Shown here in pieces: positions 7,656 to 15,430 of a stretch of 64,000 nt of DNA. The stretch is from contig NZ_LT629751.1 in NCBI RefSeq assembly GCF_900104805.1, positions 3,267,001 to 3,331,000 on the forward strand. The letters run 5' to 3'. How positions within the stretch are numbered: the stretch's first letter is position 1; each line of letters opens with the position of its first letter. The stretch comes from Pseudomonas oryzae (GTDB taxonomy: Bacteria > Pseudomonadota > Gammaproteobacteria > Pseudomonadales > Pseudomonadaceae). The notes under the pieces were generated by a model. It did no database searches and was not told the origin of the DNA. It saw only the letters and a list, made by a program, of their open reading frames with translations. Both the position numbers and the translations under genes were made by a program.

Positions 7656-9977
7656 TCATGGCGCCTGCCGCGCCTCGAGCAGGATGCGCTGCTGCAGGCG
7701 CCGGTAGGCGGCCTCCTGCGGCTGCAGGCGCAGCAGCCGCTCGCTGTAGCCGAGCGCCAGCGGATAGCGGCCGGCACGGTAGTTGAGATGGGCCAGCGCG
7801 TAGAGCAGGTCGCGGTCCTCGCCGGCCAGTTCGAGACCGCGCAGCAGCGCGGCATTGGCCTCGTCGATGCGTCCCAGGCGGCCGAGCAGCAGGCCGAGGT
7901 TGTAGTGGACGCGCAGCCGCTGCGGCCGGGCCTCGGCGGCGCGGCGCAGCCAGTCGACCGCCTCCGCGTCCTCGCCGCGCTGCGCCAGCAGCAGGCCGAG
8001 GGCATAGGCCTGGTCGGCCAGGGCGTCGCCTTGCGGAGCCAAGGCCAGGCCGGCGCGCAGCAGCAGCTCGGCCTCCGCCAGGCGCTGCTGGCCGGCCAGC
8101 AGCTGCGCCAGGTTGACCCGCGCCGGCGCGAAGCGGGCGTCCTGGCGCAGGGCCATGCGGTAGTCGGCTTCGGCCTCGGCCGGACGCCCCAGCCGCTCGC
8201 GCAGCACGGCCAGGTTGAGGCGGGCGCCGGGCAGGTCGGCATTGGCCGCCACACGCGGCTCCAGATCGGCGAGCAGCGCGTCCAGGCGCGTGCGCACGTC
8301 CGCCTCCAGCGGCGTGCCGCGCAGGTCGGCCAGCGCGCGGGCGGCCTGGTCGCGCACCGCCAGGCTGGGGTCGTCGAGCAGCGGCGCCAGACGCGCCAGG
8401 CGCTGCTCGGCCGGCAGGCCCTCCAGGCCGCGCAGCGCCGTCATGCGCACCTGGGCGTCGGCGTCGCCCAGCGCGCGCTGCAGGCTGTCGACCAGCGGTG
8501 CACCGTAGCCGGCGGCCAGTTCGGCGGCGCTGGCACGGACGATGGCCGGGCGGGTGCGGTCCTCGATCAACCGGGCCAGTTCGCCGATCACCTGCGGGTC
8601 GTGGCGGCGCGCGGCGGCGAGCACCGTGCCGTAATGCGGCGGGCGCTGGGGCTGGCCGAACTTTTCCTCGATCACCTGCGCCGCCCAGGCCGGATCACGG
8701 TCCTTGTGGCAGCCAGTGCAGGCATCCGGCACACCGCTGCTGGCGGTCAGATCGGGCCGCGGGATGCGGAAGCCGTGGTCGCGACGGGCGTCCACCACCA
8801 TGTAGTTGCGCGCCGGGGCGTGGCAGTTGACGCACTGCGCGCCGGGACTGCCGGCCGGGTGGAAGTGGTGGGACGGATCGTCGTAGCGCTTCCTCTGCAG
8901 GCTGGGGAAACGCGGGTTGCCCTGCGGGTTGTGGCAGCCGGCGCACAGCGCGTTGCCCTCGGCGCGCAGGGTGGTGGAGTGCGGCTCGTGGCAGTCGCGG
9001 CAGGTGACGCCCATGGCGAACATCTTGCTCTGCACGAAGGAGCCGTACTCGAACACCTCGTCGAGGATCTGCCCGTCGGCATGATAGAGGCCGGCGGACA
9101 GCGCGGTCGGGCGCATGGCGTCGAGCAGCGGTCGGCCGGGCGCGCTGCCGACACCCAGGCTCTCGCGACGGCTGTGGCAGCGCGCGCACTGCTCCACCTC
9201 GTAGCCGTGGCCGCCGCCGCGGAAGTCGACCGCCAGGCCCATGTCGGCGGCCGTGAGCTTGTCCGTCGCCGGCGCGCCGCGCCGCTCGGCCCAGGCGATA
9301 TGTTGCTCGCCCGGCCCGTGGCAGCTCTGGCAGCCGACCGCCATCTCGCTCCAGGTGGTGCGGAAGCTGTCGCTGGCGGGGTCGTAGCCCTTCTTCAGGT
9401 TGCCGGAGTGGCAGTCGGCGCACATGGCGTTCCAGTTCTGGTAGCGGCCGGTCCAGTGCAGGGCGTCGTCGGGAGTGAAGCGCTGGCCGGGATACAGGGA
9501 GAACCAGCGCTGCCCGCCGGCCTCGCGCGGGCGGCTGTCCCAGGCCACGGTCAGGCTCTGCAGGCGGCCGCCGGGACGTTCGATCAGGTATTGCTGCAGC
9601 GGAGCGAAGCCGAAGGTGTAGGCGATGGGGAAGTCGGTGCGCTGACCGTCCTCGCCCTCGGCATTGACGAAGAAGCGCTCGCCGCGGCGGAAGAAGCGCA
9701 TGGCCACCCCGGCCTCGTCGCGGTATTCGGCATCGGCGAAGTCGCCGAGCACGTTGCCGGCCGTGGCCGCGCGCAGCGACCAGCTGTGGTGCGAGCCGGC
9801 CCAGGCCTTGGCCGCCGCGGCGTGGCAGCCGCTGCAGCGTGCCTGCTCGACGTAGCCGTCGGCCAGCTGCGGCTGCGGTGCGGACGGCGCGGCCAGCGTC
9901 AGCAGCGGCAACAACAGCAACAGCAGGCCGAGCCAGCGCTCGCGCCGGCCGGGACTCGGGATCATCCGCACGCGCAT
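7656..9977 (-). CDS. octahaem c-type cytochrome with HEAT/TPR-like repeats
   Basis: A 773-residue secreted multihaem cytochrome. A signal peptide (LLLLLLPLLTLAAPSA) is followed by eight CxxCH sites in order: CSGCH, CADCH, CQSCH, CARCH, CRDCH, CAGCH, CVNCH and CTGCH. The C-terminal half has no haem sites. It consists of helical repeats: a HEAT-like stretch with DADAQVRMTALRGLEGL, then TPR-like units such as ARLNLAVLRERLGRPAEAEADYRMAL and LGLLLGRLGRIDEANAALLRGLELA. ATG at 9977 is used; ATG at 9965 is possible. It follows the arylsulfatase gene by 62 bp and is probably in its operon. Likely a periplasmic electron-transfer or redox protein; partner and substrate are unknown. Confidence 0.85.
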   Translation of the reverse strand: MRVRMIPSPGRRERWLGLLLLLLPLLTLAAPSAPQPQLADGYVEQARCSGCHAAAAKAWAGSHHSWSLRAATAGNVLGDFADAEYRDEAGVAMRFFRRGERFFVNAEGEDGQRTDFPIAYTFGFAPLQQYLIERPGGRLQSLTVAWDSRPREAGGQRWFSLYPGQRFTPDDALHWTGRYQNWNAMCADCHSGNLKKGYDPASDSFRTTWSEMAVGCQSCHGPGEQHIAWAERRGAPATDKLTAADMGLAVDFRGGGHGYEVEQCARCHSRRESLGVGSAPGRPLLDAMRPTALSAGLYHADGQILDEVFEYGSFVQSKMFAMGVTCRDCHEPHSTTLRAEGNALCAGCHNPQGNPRFPSLQRKRYDDPSHHFHPAGSPGAQCVNCHAPARNYMVVDARRDHGFRIPRPDLTASSGVPDACTGCHKDRDPAWAAQVIEEKFGQPQRPPHYGTVLAAARRHDPQVIGELARLIEDRTRPAIVRASAAELAAGYGAPLVDSLQRALGDADAQVRMTALRGLEGLPAEQRLARLAPLLDDPSLAVRDQAARALADLRGTPLEADVRTRLDALLADLEPRVAANADLPGARLNLAVLRERLGRPAEAEADYRMALRQDARFAPARVNLAQLLAGQQRLAEAELLLRAGLALAPQGDALADQAYALGLLLAQRGEDAEAVDWLRRAAEARPQRLRVHYNLGLLLGRLGRIDEANAALLRGLELAGEDRDLLYALAHLNYRAGRYPLALGYSERLLRLQPQEAAYRRLQQRILLEARQAP

Positions 9978-10039
9978 CGTCCGTCTCTCTCGTTCTGCAG
10001 CCGAGCGGGCCGGCCCCCGCCCCGCTCGGCTGGTCGCCC

Positions 10040-11725
10040 TCAGTAACCGCTGACCTGGTCGGGCAGGATCACGTTGTTGTCGCGGGCGTACTGTGCCCAC
10101 AACTGTTGCAGCTCGGCCAGCTTTTCCGGGTGCTTGCCGCTCAGGTCGTGGCGCTCGGCCAGGTCGCTGCGCAGGTTGAACAGCTGCCAGTCGCCGCTGC
10201 CCCAGGGCTTGGGCATGTGCACCAGTTTCCAGTCGCCCTGGCGGACGAAACGCTTGCCGAACAGCTCGCCGCCGTGCACCCGCTCGGCGACCTTCTCGCC
10301 CTTGAGCAGCGGCAGGATCGACACCCCCGACATCGGCTCGACCGCGCGGCCCCGGTAGCTGTTGCCCGGATGCCTGACGCCGGCCAGCTCGAGCAGGGTG
10401 GGCGCGAAGTCCTTGACGGTGACCAGCTCGCGCACGACCTGCCCGCTCCTGGTCACGCCGGGAATGCGCAGGATGCCGGCGGTGCGGGTGCCGCCCTCGG
10501 TGGCGAAGCCCTTGTGCAGGCTGAGCGCCGGCGCCGATACCCGCCCCCAGTTCGGCCCGTACAGGGTGTAGGAGCCGGGGCGGCCCATCTGCGCGTAGCT
10601 GAAGTCGTGGGTCTCGTCGACCACCTTGCGGATCTGCGGGAACAGCTCGGCCGGCCAGGTCTCGTCGAGATCGTGACCTTCCGCGCCGTTGTCGGAGATG
10701 AACACCACGACGGTGTTGTCGTACAGGCCGTTCTTTTTCAGGTAGTCGAAGACCCGCCCGGTATGCGCGTCCATCTGGTCGATCATCGCGGCGTAGACCT
10801 CCATCGCCCGCGCCTCGACCTGCTTCTGCTCCGGCGTCAGGCTGTCCCACGCCCGCCCCTTGGGCGGCCGCGCCGCGCCTTCGGCATCGGCGGGGATCAG
10901 GCCCAGCTCCTTCTGCTTCTGCAGGCGCTGGGCGAACAGCGCGTCGTAGCCGGCGTCGTAGCGGCCGCGGTACTTGGCGATGGCCTCGTCCGGCGCCTGC
11001 AGCGGCCAGTGCGGCGCGGTGAAGCTGAGCATGCCGAAGAACGGCTTGCCGCTGTCCTTGTCGGCGGCGATGTAGTCGATCATCTGGTCGGCGTAGAACT
11101 GCGACGAGTACTTGAAGCGCTCGGGCAGCTTGTCCAGCAGCTTGCCGTCCTCGGCATAGGGCGCCTTGGCATCCGGGGTCGGCGCGTAGGCGGGGCGCAT
11201 GTCCGGCCAGTGGCTGGCCCCGCCGCTGAGCAGGGTGAAGGAGCGTTCGAAGCCACGGTCGTCCGGGCCGGTGTCCTCGCTCTTGCCGAGGTGCCACTTG
11301 CCGGACAGGTAGGTGTTGTAGCCGGCGTCCCTGAGCAGCGAGGCGACGGTGACCACCCGCTCGTTGAGGTGCCCCTCGTAGCCCGGCTTGCCCTCCTGGT
11401 TGGGCGCCAGCTCCTCGGCCATGTTGCCGAGTCCGGCCAGGTGCGGATCGACGCCGGTGAGCAGCGCGGCACGGGTCGGCGAGCAGGCCGGCGCGGCCTG
11501 GAAGTTGCTCATGCGCACGCCCGAGGCGGCCAGGGAGTCGAGGTTGGGGGTGTCGATCTCGCCGCCGAAGCTGCCCAGGTCGGCATGGCCCATGTCGTCG
11601 GCGACGATCAGCAGGATGTTGGGGCGGGCGGGGTCGGTGGAAGCGGCCTGCGCGGGCAGGCTGAGCGAAAGCACGGGAATGGCGAGCGCTACGGCCAGCG
11701 AAAGGGCGGACAGTGGTTTGCGCAT
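10040..11725 (-). CDS. arylsulfatase (type I, formylglycine-dependent)
   Basis: A 561-residue sulfatase of the alkaline-phosphatase superfamily. It has a signal peptide (cleavage near residue 27), metal ligands in ADDMG (residues 42-46), and Cys81 in the CSPTRAALLTG signature, which is converted to formylglycine in active enzymes. It hydrolyses sulfate esters in the periplasm or outside, and resembles P. aeruginosa AtsA around the active site. ATG at 11725 follows AGGAGACGCC. It lies between outer-membrane barrel 2 (79 bp upstream) and the octahaem cytochrome. No formylglycine-generating enzyme is in the window. In Klebsiella, arylsulfatase belongs to the monoamine regulon, which fits this neighbourhood. 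Confidence 0.92.
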   Translation of the reverse strand: MRKPLSALSLAVALAIPVLSLSLPAQAASTDPARPNILLIVADDMGHADLGSFGGEIDTPNLDSLAASGVRMSNFQAAPACSPTRAALLTGVDPHLAGLGNMAEELAPNQEGKPGYEGHLNERVVTVASLLRDAGYNTYLSGKWHLGKSEDTGPDDRGFERSFTLLSGGASHWPDMRPAYAPTPDAKAPYAEDGKLLDKLPERFKYSSQFYADQMIDYIAADKDSGKPFFGMLSFTAPHWPLQAPDEAIAKYRGRYDAGYDALFAQRLQKQKELGLIPADAEGAARPPKGRAWDSLTPEQKQVEARAMEVYAAMIDQMDAHTGRVFDYLKKNGLYDNTVVVFISDNGAEGHDLDETWPAELFPQIRKVVDETHDFSYAQMGRPGSYTLYGPNWGRVSAPALSLHKGFATEGGTRTAGILRIPGVTRSGQVVRELVTVKDFAPTLLELAGVRHPGNSYRGRAVEPMSGVSILPLLKGEKVAERVHGGELFGKRFVRQGDWKLVHMPKPWGSGDWQLFNLRSDLAERHDLSGKHPEKLAELQQLWAQYARDNNVILPDQVSGY

Positions 11726-11804
11726 CTTGGCGTCTCCTGCGAAGGGGAAGAGCACTGTGGATGTGGGGTCGGCAGGCCGCCGGCGGTCTGCCGGCGGCTC
11801 GGGC

Positions 11805-13133
11805 TCAGAAGCCGAAGGACACGACCAGCTGGCTGTACAGGTTGAGGTCGTCGCTGCCCTGCTGCGAGCCGCCCTCGGCGTCGCTCTTCTCCGGCTGGTA
11901 CAGGCCGACCAGCGGGCTGATGGTGAAGTGGCCGACGGTCCAGTCCAGGTAGAGGTCCAGCTCCTTGCCGCGCAGGTCGCCCTGGCTGCGGTCGAGGGTG
12001 TCGAAGTCGAAGTACAGCACGCCCATGGCCACGTCGGGGCGCGGGGTCAGGCCCAGGCTGAGCATGTGGATGCCGGCGTTGCGCTGGAACGGACCGGAGT
12101 AGTTGCCGGCCACCTCGCCCTGGAACCAGGTGCCGTAGCCGCGGCTGAAGCCGCTGAACAGCGGGTCGTAGCCTTCCGAGTAGCGGGTGTAGCGGTAGCC
12201 GACGCGCGGCTGCCAGGCGACATCGGAGAAGGTCCAGCCGCCCTCGAGGTACCAGGCGCTCTCGTCGCCGAGCTGCTTGTCCTGGCGGGCGTACTCGCCG
12301 GAGAGGAACAGGTCCTTGACCCCGGCGTTGCCCTGGCCGCGCAGGCTGACCACCTCCAGGCCGTCGCGCTGGGCGCTGAACGGGTTGGCCAGCTGGTCGT
12401 CGACGTCCAGGCCCTTGACGTAGGTGAGGCCCAGGGTGCCGGCCTCGGCGACGTGCTCGAGCACCGCCACGCCCAGCTCCGGCTTGGCCTTCACCTCGTT
12501 GTCCGACTGGATCCAGATCAGATCGCCGCGCCAGCCCTGCTTGCCGCCCAGGCGCAGCCAGGCGGTCCGGTCGAAGGCGTTGCGCGCGGTCAGGTAGTAG
12601 GCGCCGCCGCGATCGCGGCTGCCGTCGCCGAAGTTCTTGCCGACGCTCAGGCCATCGCCGTTGATGATGAAGCCGTCGCCGACCTTGACCTTCTGGCTGC
12701 CGGCGGAGAAGTCGATGCCGTCCTTGCCCAACGCCGGGAACAGCTCGCCCGAGCGCCAGCCGGCGTAGGCCTTGTCCACCGCGGTGCGCCGCTCGCTGCC
12801 GTCGGTGTAGCCGGCGGCGTCGCCCTCGCCCCAGGTGGCGTTGCTCACCACGTTGAATTCGCCGTACAGCGAGGCGTCGGCGGCGCCGGCGAAGCGCTGT
12901 TCGCCGCTCAGGCCGTAGCGCAGGAAGCCTTCCTGCCAGGTCACCGAGCCCGGCGCGATGGGGCCGCCCTGGTTGTAGCTCTCGTCGCTGTGGAACACGC
13001 CGAAGGCGCCCTGGACGTTGAGATTGACGGTCAGGCCGTCGGCGGAATGGAGTTCGTAGGCCGACGCGCCGGCCGACGCCATGGCGATCGCCGTGGCCAG
13101 TAGCGAGCCTTGCAGGCCCTTGCCCATGATCAT
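11805..13133 (-). CDS. outer-membrane beta-barrel protein, paralogue 2
   Basis: A 442-residue protein with a signal peptide (cleavage near ASA, about residue 24) and a C-terminal Phe. Its barrel-like strand pattern closely matches the 6177-7526 product along its full length. ATG at 13133 follows AGAGGTAAG. It is the first gene of a probable barrel / arylsulfatase / cytochrome operon driven by a tandem operator at 13283-13320. Likely a substrate-entry porin for the island. The duplication suggests two related ligands or two growth conditions. The family name is not known to me. Confidence 0.75.
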   Translation of the reverse strand: MIMGKGLQGSLLATAIAMASAGASAYELHSADGLTVNLNVQGAFGVFHSDESYNQGGPIAPGSVTWQEGFLRYGLSGEQRFAGAADASLYGEFNVVSNATWGEGDAAGYTDGSERRTAVDKAYAGWRSGELFPALGKDGIDFSAGSQKVKVGDGFIINGDGLSVGKNFGDGSRDRGGAYYLTARNAFDRTAWLRLGGKQGWRGDLIWIQSDNEVKAKPELGVAVLEHVAEAGTLGLTYVKGLDVDDQLANPFSAQRDGLEVVSLRGQGNAGVKDLFLSGEYARQDKQLGDESAWYLEGGWTFSDVAWQPRVGYRYTRYSEGYDPLFSGFSRGYGTWFQGEVAGNYSGPFQRNAGIHMLSLGLTPRPDVAMGVLYFDFDTLDRSQGDLRGKELDLYLDWTVGHFTISPLVGLYQPEKSDAEGGSQQGSDDLNLYSQLVVSFGF

Positions 13134-13252
13134 GCTTACCTCTGTTCTTGTTGTTGGATGGCGCGCGGACCGCCGGGCGACCAGGCATCCTGTCGATCTG
13201 GCCATGCGCCCTGGCGCGTCTCGCGGCAGGCATGCGTCATCCGTGCGCGAAC

Positions 13253-13320
13253 AGATTAACCCATGGTTGCACTGCAACCGGCTTGCACGTGCCTGCCAGT
13301 CGACTTGCACCTGCCTGCCA
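13253..13320 (-). promoter_or_regulatory. tandem operator and promoter of the barrel 2 / sulfatase / cytochrome operon
   Basis: TTGCA-N6-TGCCA at 13283-13298 and 13305-13320, 22 bp apart. Read leftwards they are TGGCA-N6-TGCAA. A -10 TAATCT (13258-13253) lies 24 bp past the proximal repeat, the same geometry as at the FeaB-like and FAD-oxidoreductase promoters. Confidence 0.7.
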
Positions 13321-13424
13321 GCCGCTGGGCTGGGCGTGCCAGGCCGGCCGCCGCCGGGGGTCGGCGAGCAGCCCCGCCGCGCCGCTACCGGCGCAGCCCA
13401 TGAGCCCTGCGCGCCGGCCCGGCC

Positions 13425-14246
13425 TCACTCGGCGTCGTAGCCGGTGCGGTTGAGGATGCTGCAGTGGGAGGCGACCGGGAAGTTGGCCAGTTCGTCGAAG
13501 CTGCCGCCGGCGTAGCCGAAGATCTTGCCGTCGCTGCGGTGGGCCTGGAGGTCGATCATCACCAGGCCGAGGGTAGGCACGATCTTCTCGCGCCAGACGA
13601 ACAGGTACAGCTCATCGGCGACCTTGTAGTAGTGGCAGCGGTCGGTGTCGCACAGGCCCTGCTCGACGCCCTTGAGGCACTGCCAGGTGTAGAAGTGGTC
13701 GTTGAGGTAGATGTGCTCGTAGACCTCGGTGGGACTGTAGCGGTACAGGTTGCGCAGGCCGACCAGTTCGCGCGTCGGCGCGTGCGGGCATGCGCCTTCC
13801 TGCCAGGGGCGGTCGATGCTGCCGTGGAGGAACTCGACCTGCACGCCGGTCAGCTCCTTGCCGGCCAGGGCACGGCCGTAGAGCCCTTCGCAGGTTTCGG
13901 CCTGGTCCGGCAGGCGGCCGATCACCGCGGTGAAGCTCTGGCTGTGGCTGTCGAGCACCAGGCTGAGCGACCAGTCCCGGCCGTGCTCGCGCTTGATGAA
14001 GTCGACCAGGTGGATGCCGGGGCGGATCGAGGTGGCGCGGTACTCCGCGCTGCCGCTGGAGTGGCCGTCGGCGGCATGCCAGTGCAGGCGGTCGGCCTCG
14101 AAGCGGTGCTCGATCGCCCAGCCGTTGGCGAAGTTCAGGGTGAGGCGCCGGCCGGCCAGGTCGGCCAGGGCGGGGAGGATGAAGGCCTCGGGGGCGAAGC
14201 CCTCGGCCAGGGCGCCTACGGTGATCCAGTCGGAGTTGCTGCTCAT
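13425..14246 (-). CDS. MoaF-family protein (monoamine regulon type)
   Basis: A 273-residue cytosolic protein with the two-part MoaF architecture: an N-terminal half around LTLNFANGWAIEHRF and a C-terminal half around PTEVYEHIYLNDHFYTWQCLKG. MoaF was named from the Klebsiella monoamine operon moaEF; automatic labels as molybdenum cofactor biosynthesis protein F are misleading. The biochemical role is unknown. ATG at 14246 follows AGGAATCGTCCC. It is last in a leftward run FAD oxidoreductase, cupin, LuxR regulator, MoaF. The association of MoaF with amine oxidation and arylsulfatase genes supports an amine substrate for the island. Confidence 0.8.
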   Translation of the reverse strand: MSSNSDWITVGALAEGFAPEAFILPALADLAGRRLTLNFANGWAIEHRFEADRLHWHAADGHSSGSAEYRATSIRPGIHLVDFIKREHGRDWSLSLVLDSHSQSFTAVIGRLPDQAETCEGLYGRALAGKELTGVQVEFLHGSIDRPWQEGACPHAPTRELVGLRNLYRYSPTEVYEHIYLNDHFYTWQCLKGVEQGLCDTDRCHYYKVADELYLFVWREKIVPTLGLVMIDLQAHRSDGKIFGYAGGSFDELANFPVASHCSILNRTGYDAE

Positions 14247-14330
14247 GGGACGATTCCTGCGTGGGTGAAGGACGTCCCATGCTGGCGGAGCGCGCACCCG
14301 CGCGGTATCGACCGGATGGTTGAGGCGCGC

Positions 14331-14981
14331 CTAGAGGAACAGCCGGGCAACCAGTTCGGTGCGGTTGCGTGCGCCGACCTTGCGGAACAGGTTGAGCAGA
14401 TGGGTCTTCACCGTCGGCAGGCCGATGCCCAGTTGCCGCGCCAGCAGCTTGTTGCTGGCGCCGTCGCGCAGCAGCTGGGCGATCTGCCGCTCGCGGGCGG
14501 TGAGCTGAGGCGGTTCGTCCGCCGGCACGCCGGGCAGGCTCGCGGCGGCCATCTGCATCAGCGCGTGCAGCGGTTCCAGCCGGGCCAGTTCGGCGCTATC
14601 GAAACGCCCCTGGGCGGCATCGCGCAGCAGCGAGACGCCGGCGGCGGGCCGGCCGTCGACGCGGGCGATCACCTCGACCACGTCGACCACCGCGTGGCGG
14701 CGCAGGAAGCCCTGATACAGGCGGTTGTCCGCCTCGCCCTGGCACGCCATCCCCTCGTGCAGGGGCACCACGGCGCCGCCGGCGCTGCAGTGACGGGGGT
14801 GCAGGGGATCGAGGTGGCGGTAGTGTTCGAGGTAGGCCGCGTGCATCGGCGCGTGCATGTCCTGCAGCAGGAAGTCGCGGGCCTCGAGCGTGGCGTCGAT
14901 GCGGTAGAACACGGCGCAGCGCACCGGCACGGCCTGCATGAAGGCCTGCAGGCAGTGTTGGCCGAAGGTGCTGGGGGTCAT
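14331..14981 (-). CDS. LuxR-family transcriptional regulator
   Basis: A 216-residue regulator with a C-terminal LuxR helix-turn-helix (LTARERQIAQLLRDGASNKLLARQLG, then TVKTHLLNLFRKVGARNRTEL). The N-terminal sensing part of about 145 residues does not look like a receiver or an autoinducer domain. ATG at 14981 follows GGGGAGGAC. It lies between the cupin and MoaF genes in the same direction (56 bp after the cupin), so it is probably co-transcribed. The Klebsiella monoamine regulon is activated by the LuxR-like MoaR, and this may be its counterpart, but that is inference. Its target sites are not evident. Confidence 0.85.
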   Translation of the reverse strand: MTPSTFGQHCLQAFMQAVPVRCAVFYRIDATLEARDFLLQDMHAPMHAAYLEHYRHLDPLHPRHCSAGGAVVPLHEGMACQGEADNRLYQGFLRRHAVVDVVEVIARVDGRPAAGVSLLRDAAQGRFDSAELARLEPLHALMQMAAASLPGVPADEPPQLTARERQIAQLLRDGASNKLLARQLGIGLPTVKTHLLNLFRKVGARNRTELVARLFL

Positions 14982-15037
14982 GATGTCCTCCCCGGCGGGC
15001 GGGAAACGGGCCGCCCGTGCGGACGGCCCGGGATGGC

Positions 15038-15397
15038 TCAGACCACCGCGAGGTAGTGCTTGACGAAGGCCTCGCTGGTCACGTCCCACAGCACCGGAGT
15101 ACCCTTCTCGACGAACCAGCTGTCGCCGGCCTTGTAGGTGGTGCTCAGGCCGCTGGCCTCGTCGGTCAGGGTCACCTCGCCGCTGACCACGGTGGCCTGC
15201 TCGTTGAACGGGTAGACCATGCGGAACTTGCTCCTGGTCACGCCGAAGTAGGCGGAGCTGACCGGGTCGGTCGGCGCGCCGAAGGTCATCTTGCCGAAGG
15301 CCTTGCCCTCGCCCTCGAGAATCTCCGAGCCGAGGTCGGCCACGGTGCCCCAGGCGTCCAGTTCGGCGATGGTGGTGCCTTGCTTGATCGGATACAT
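15038..15397 (-). CDS. small cupin (EutQ/DUF861-type)
   Basis: A 119-residue single-cupin protein. It has the small-barrel pattern with Y-PFNEQATVVSGEVTLTDEASG and AGDSWFVEKGTPVLWDV, typical of EutQ-like/DUF861 cupins encoded beside amine and ureide catabolic enzymes. ATG at 15397 follows GAGGAC. It starts 33 bp after the FAD oxidoreductase stop, so it is an operon partner. Possible roles are binding or processing a small metabolite of the pathway; catalysis cannot be judged. Confidence 0.82.
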   Translation of the reverse strand: MYPIKQGTTIAELDAWGTVADLGSEILEGEGKAFGKMTFGAPTDPVSSAYFGVTRSKFRMVYPFNEQATVVSGEVTLTDEASGLSTTYKAGDSWFVEKGTPVLWDVTSEAFVKHYLAVV

Positions 15398-15430
15398 CAG
15401 TCGGTCCTCACACAATGAATGGTTCAACTG

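Noticed and set aside
7656-11297. A 1213-codon open frame on the minus strand upstream of and including the cytochrome
   Set aside because: Only the part from 9977 leftwards has haem motifs and a signal peptide. The upstream part is an out-of-frame shadow of the arylsulfatase gene, low-complexity Arg/Gly/Ala as usual in high-GC DNA.
13425-14246. Molybdenum cofactor biosynthesis gene
   Set aside because: The name comes from confusing monoamine-operon MoaF with the moa genes of molybdopterin synthesis; no other cofactor gene is nearby.
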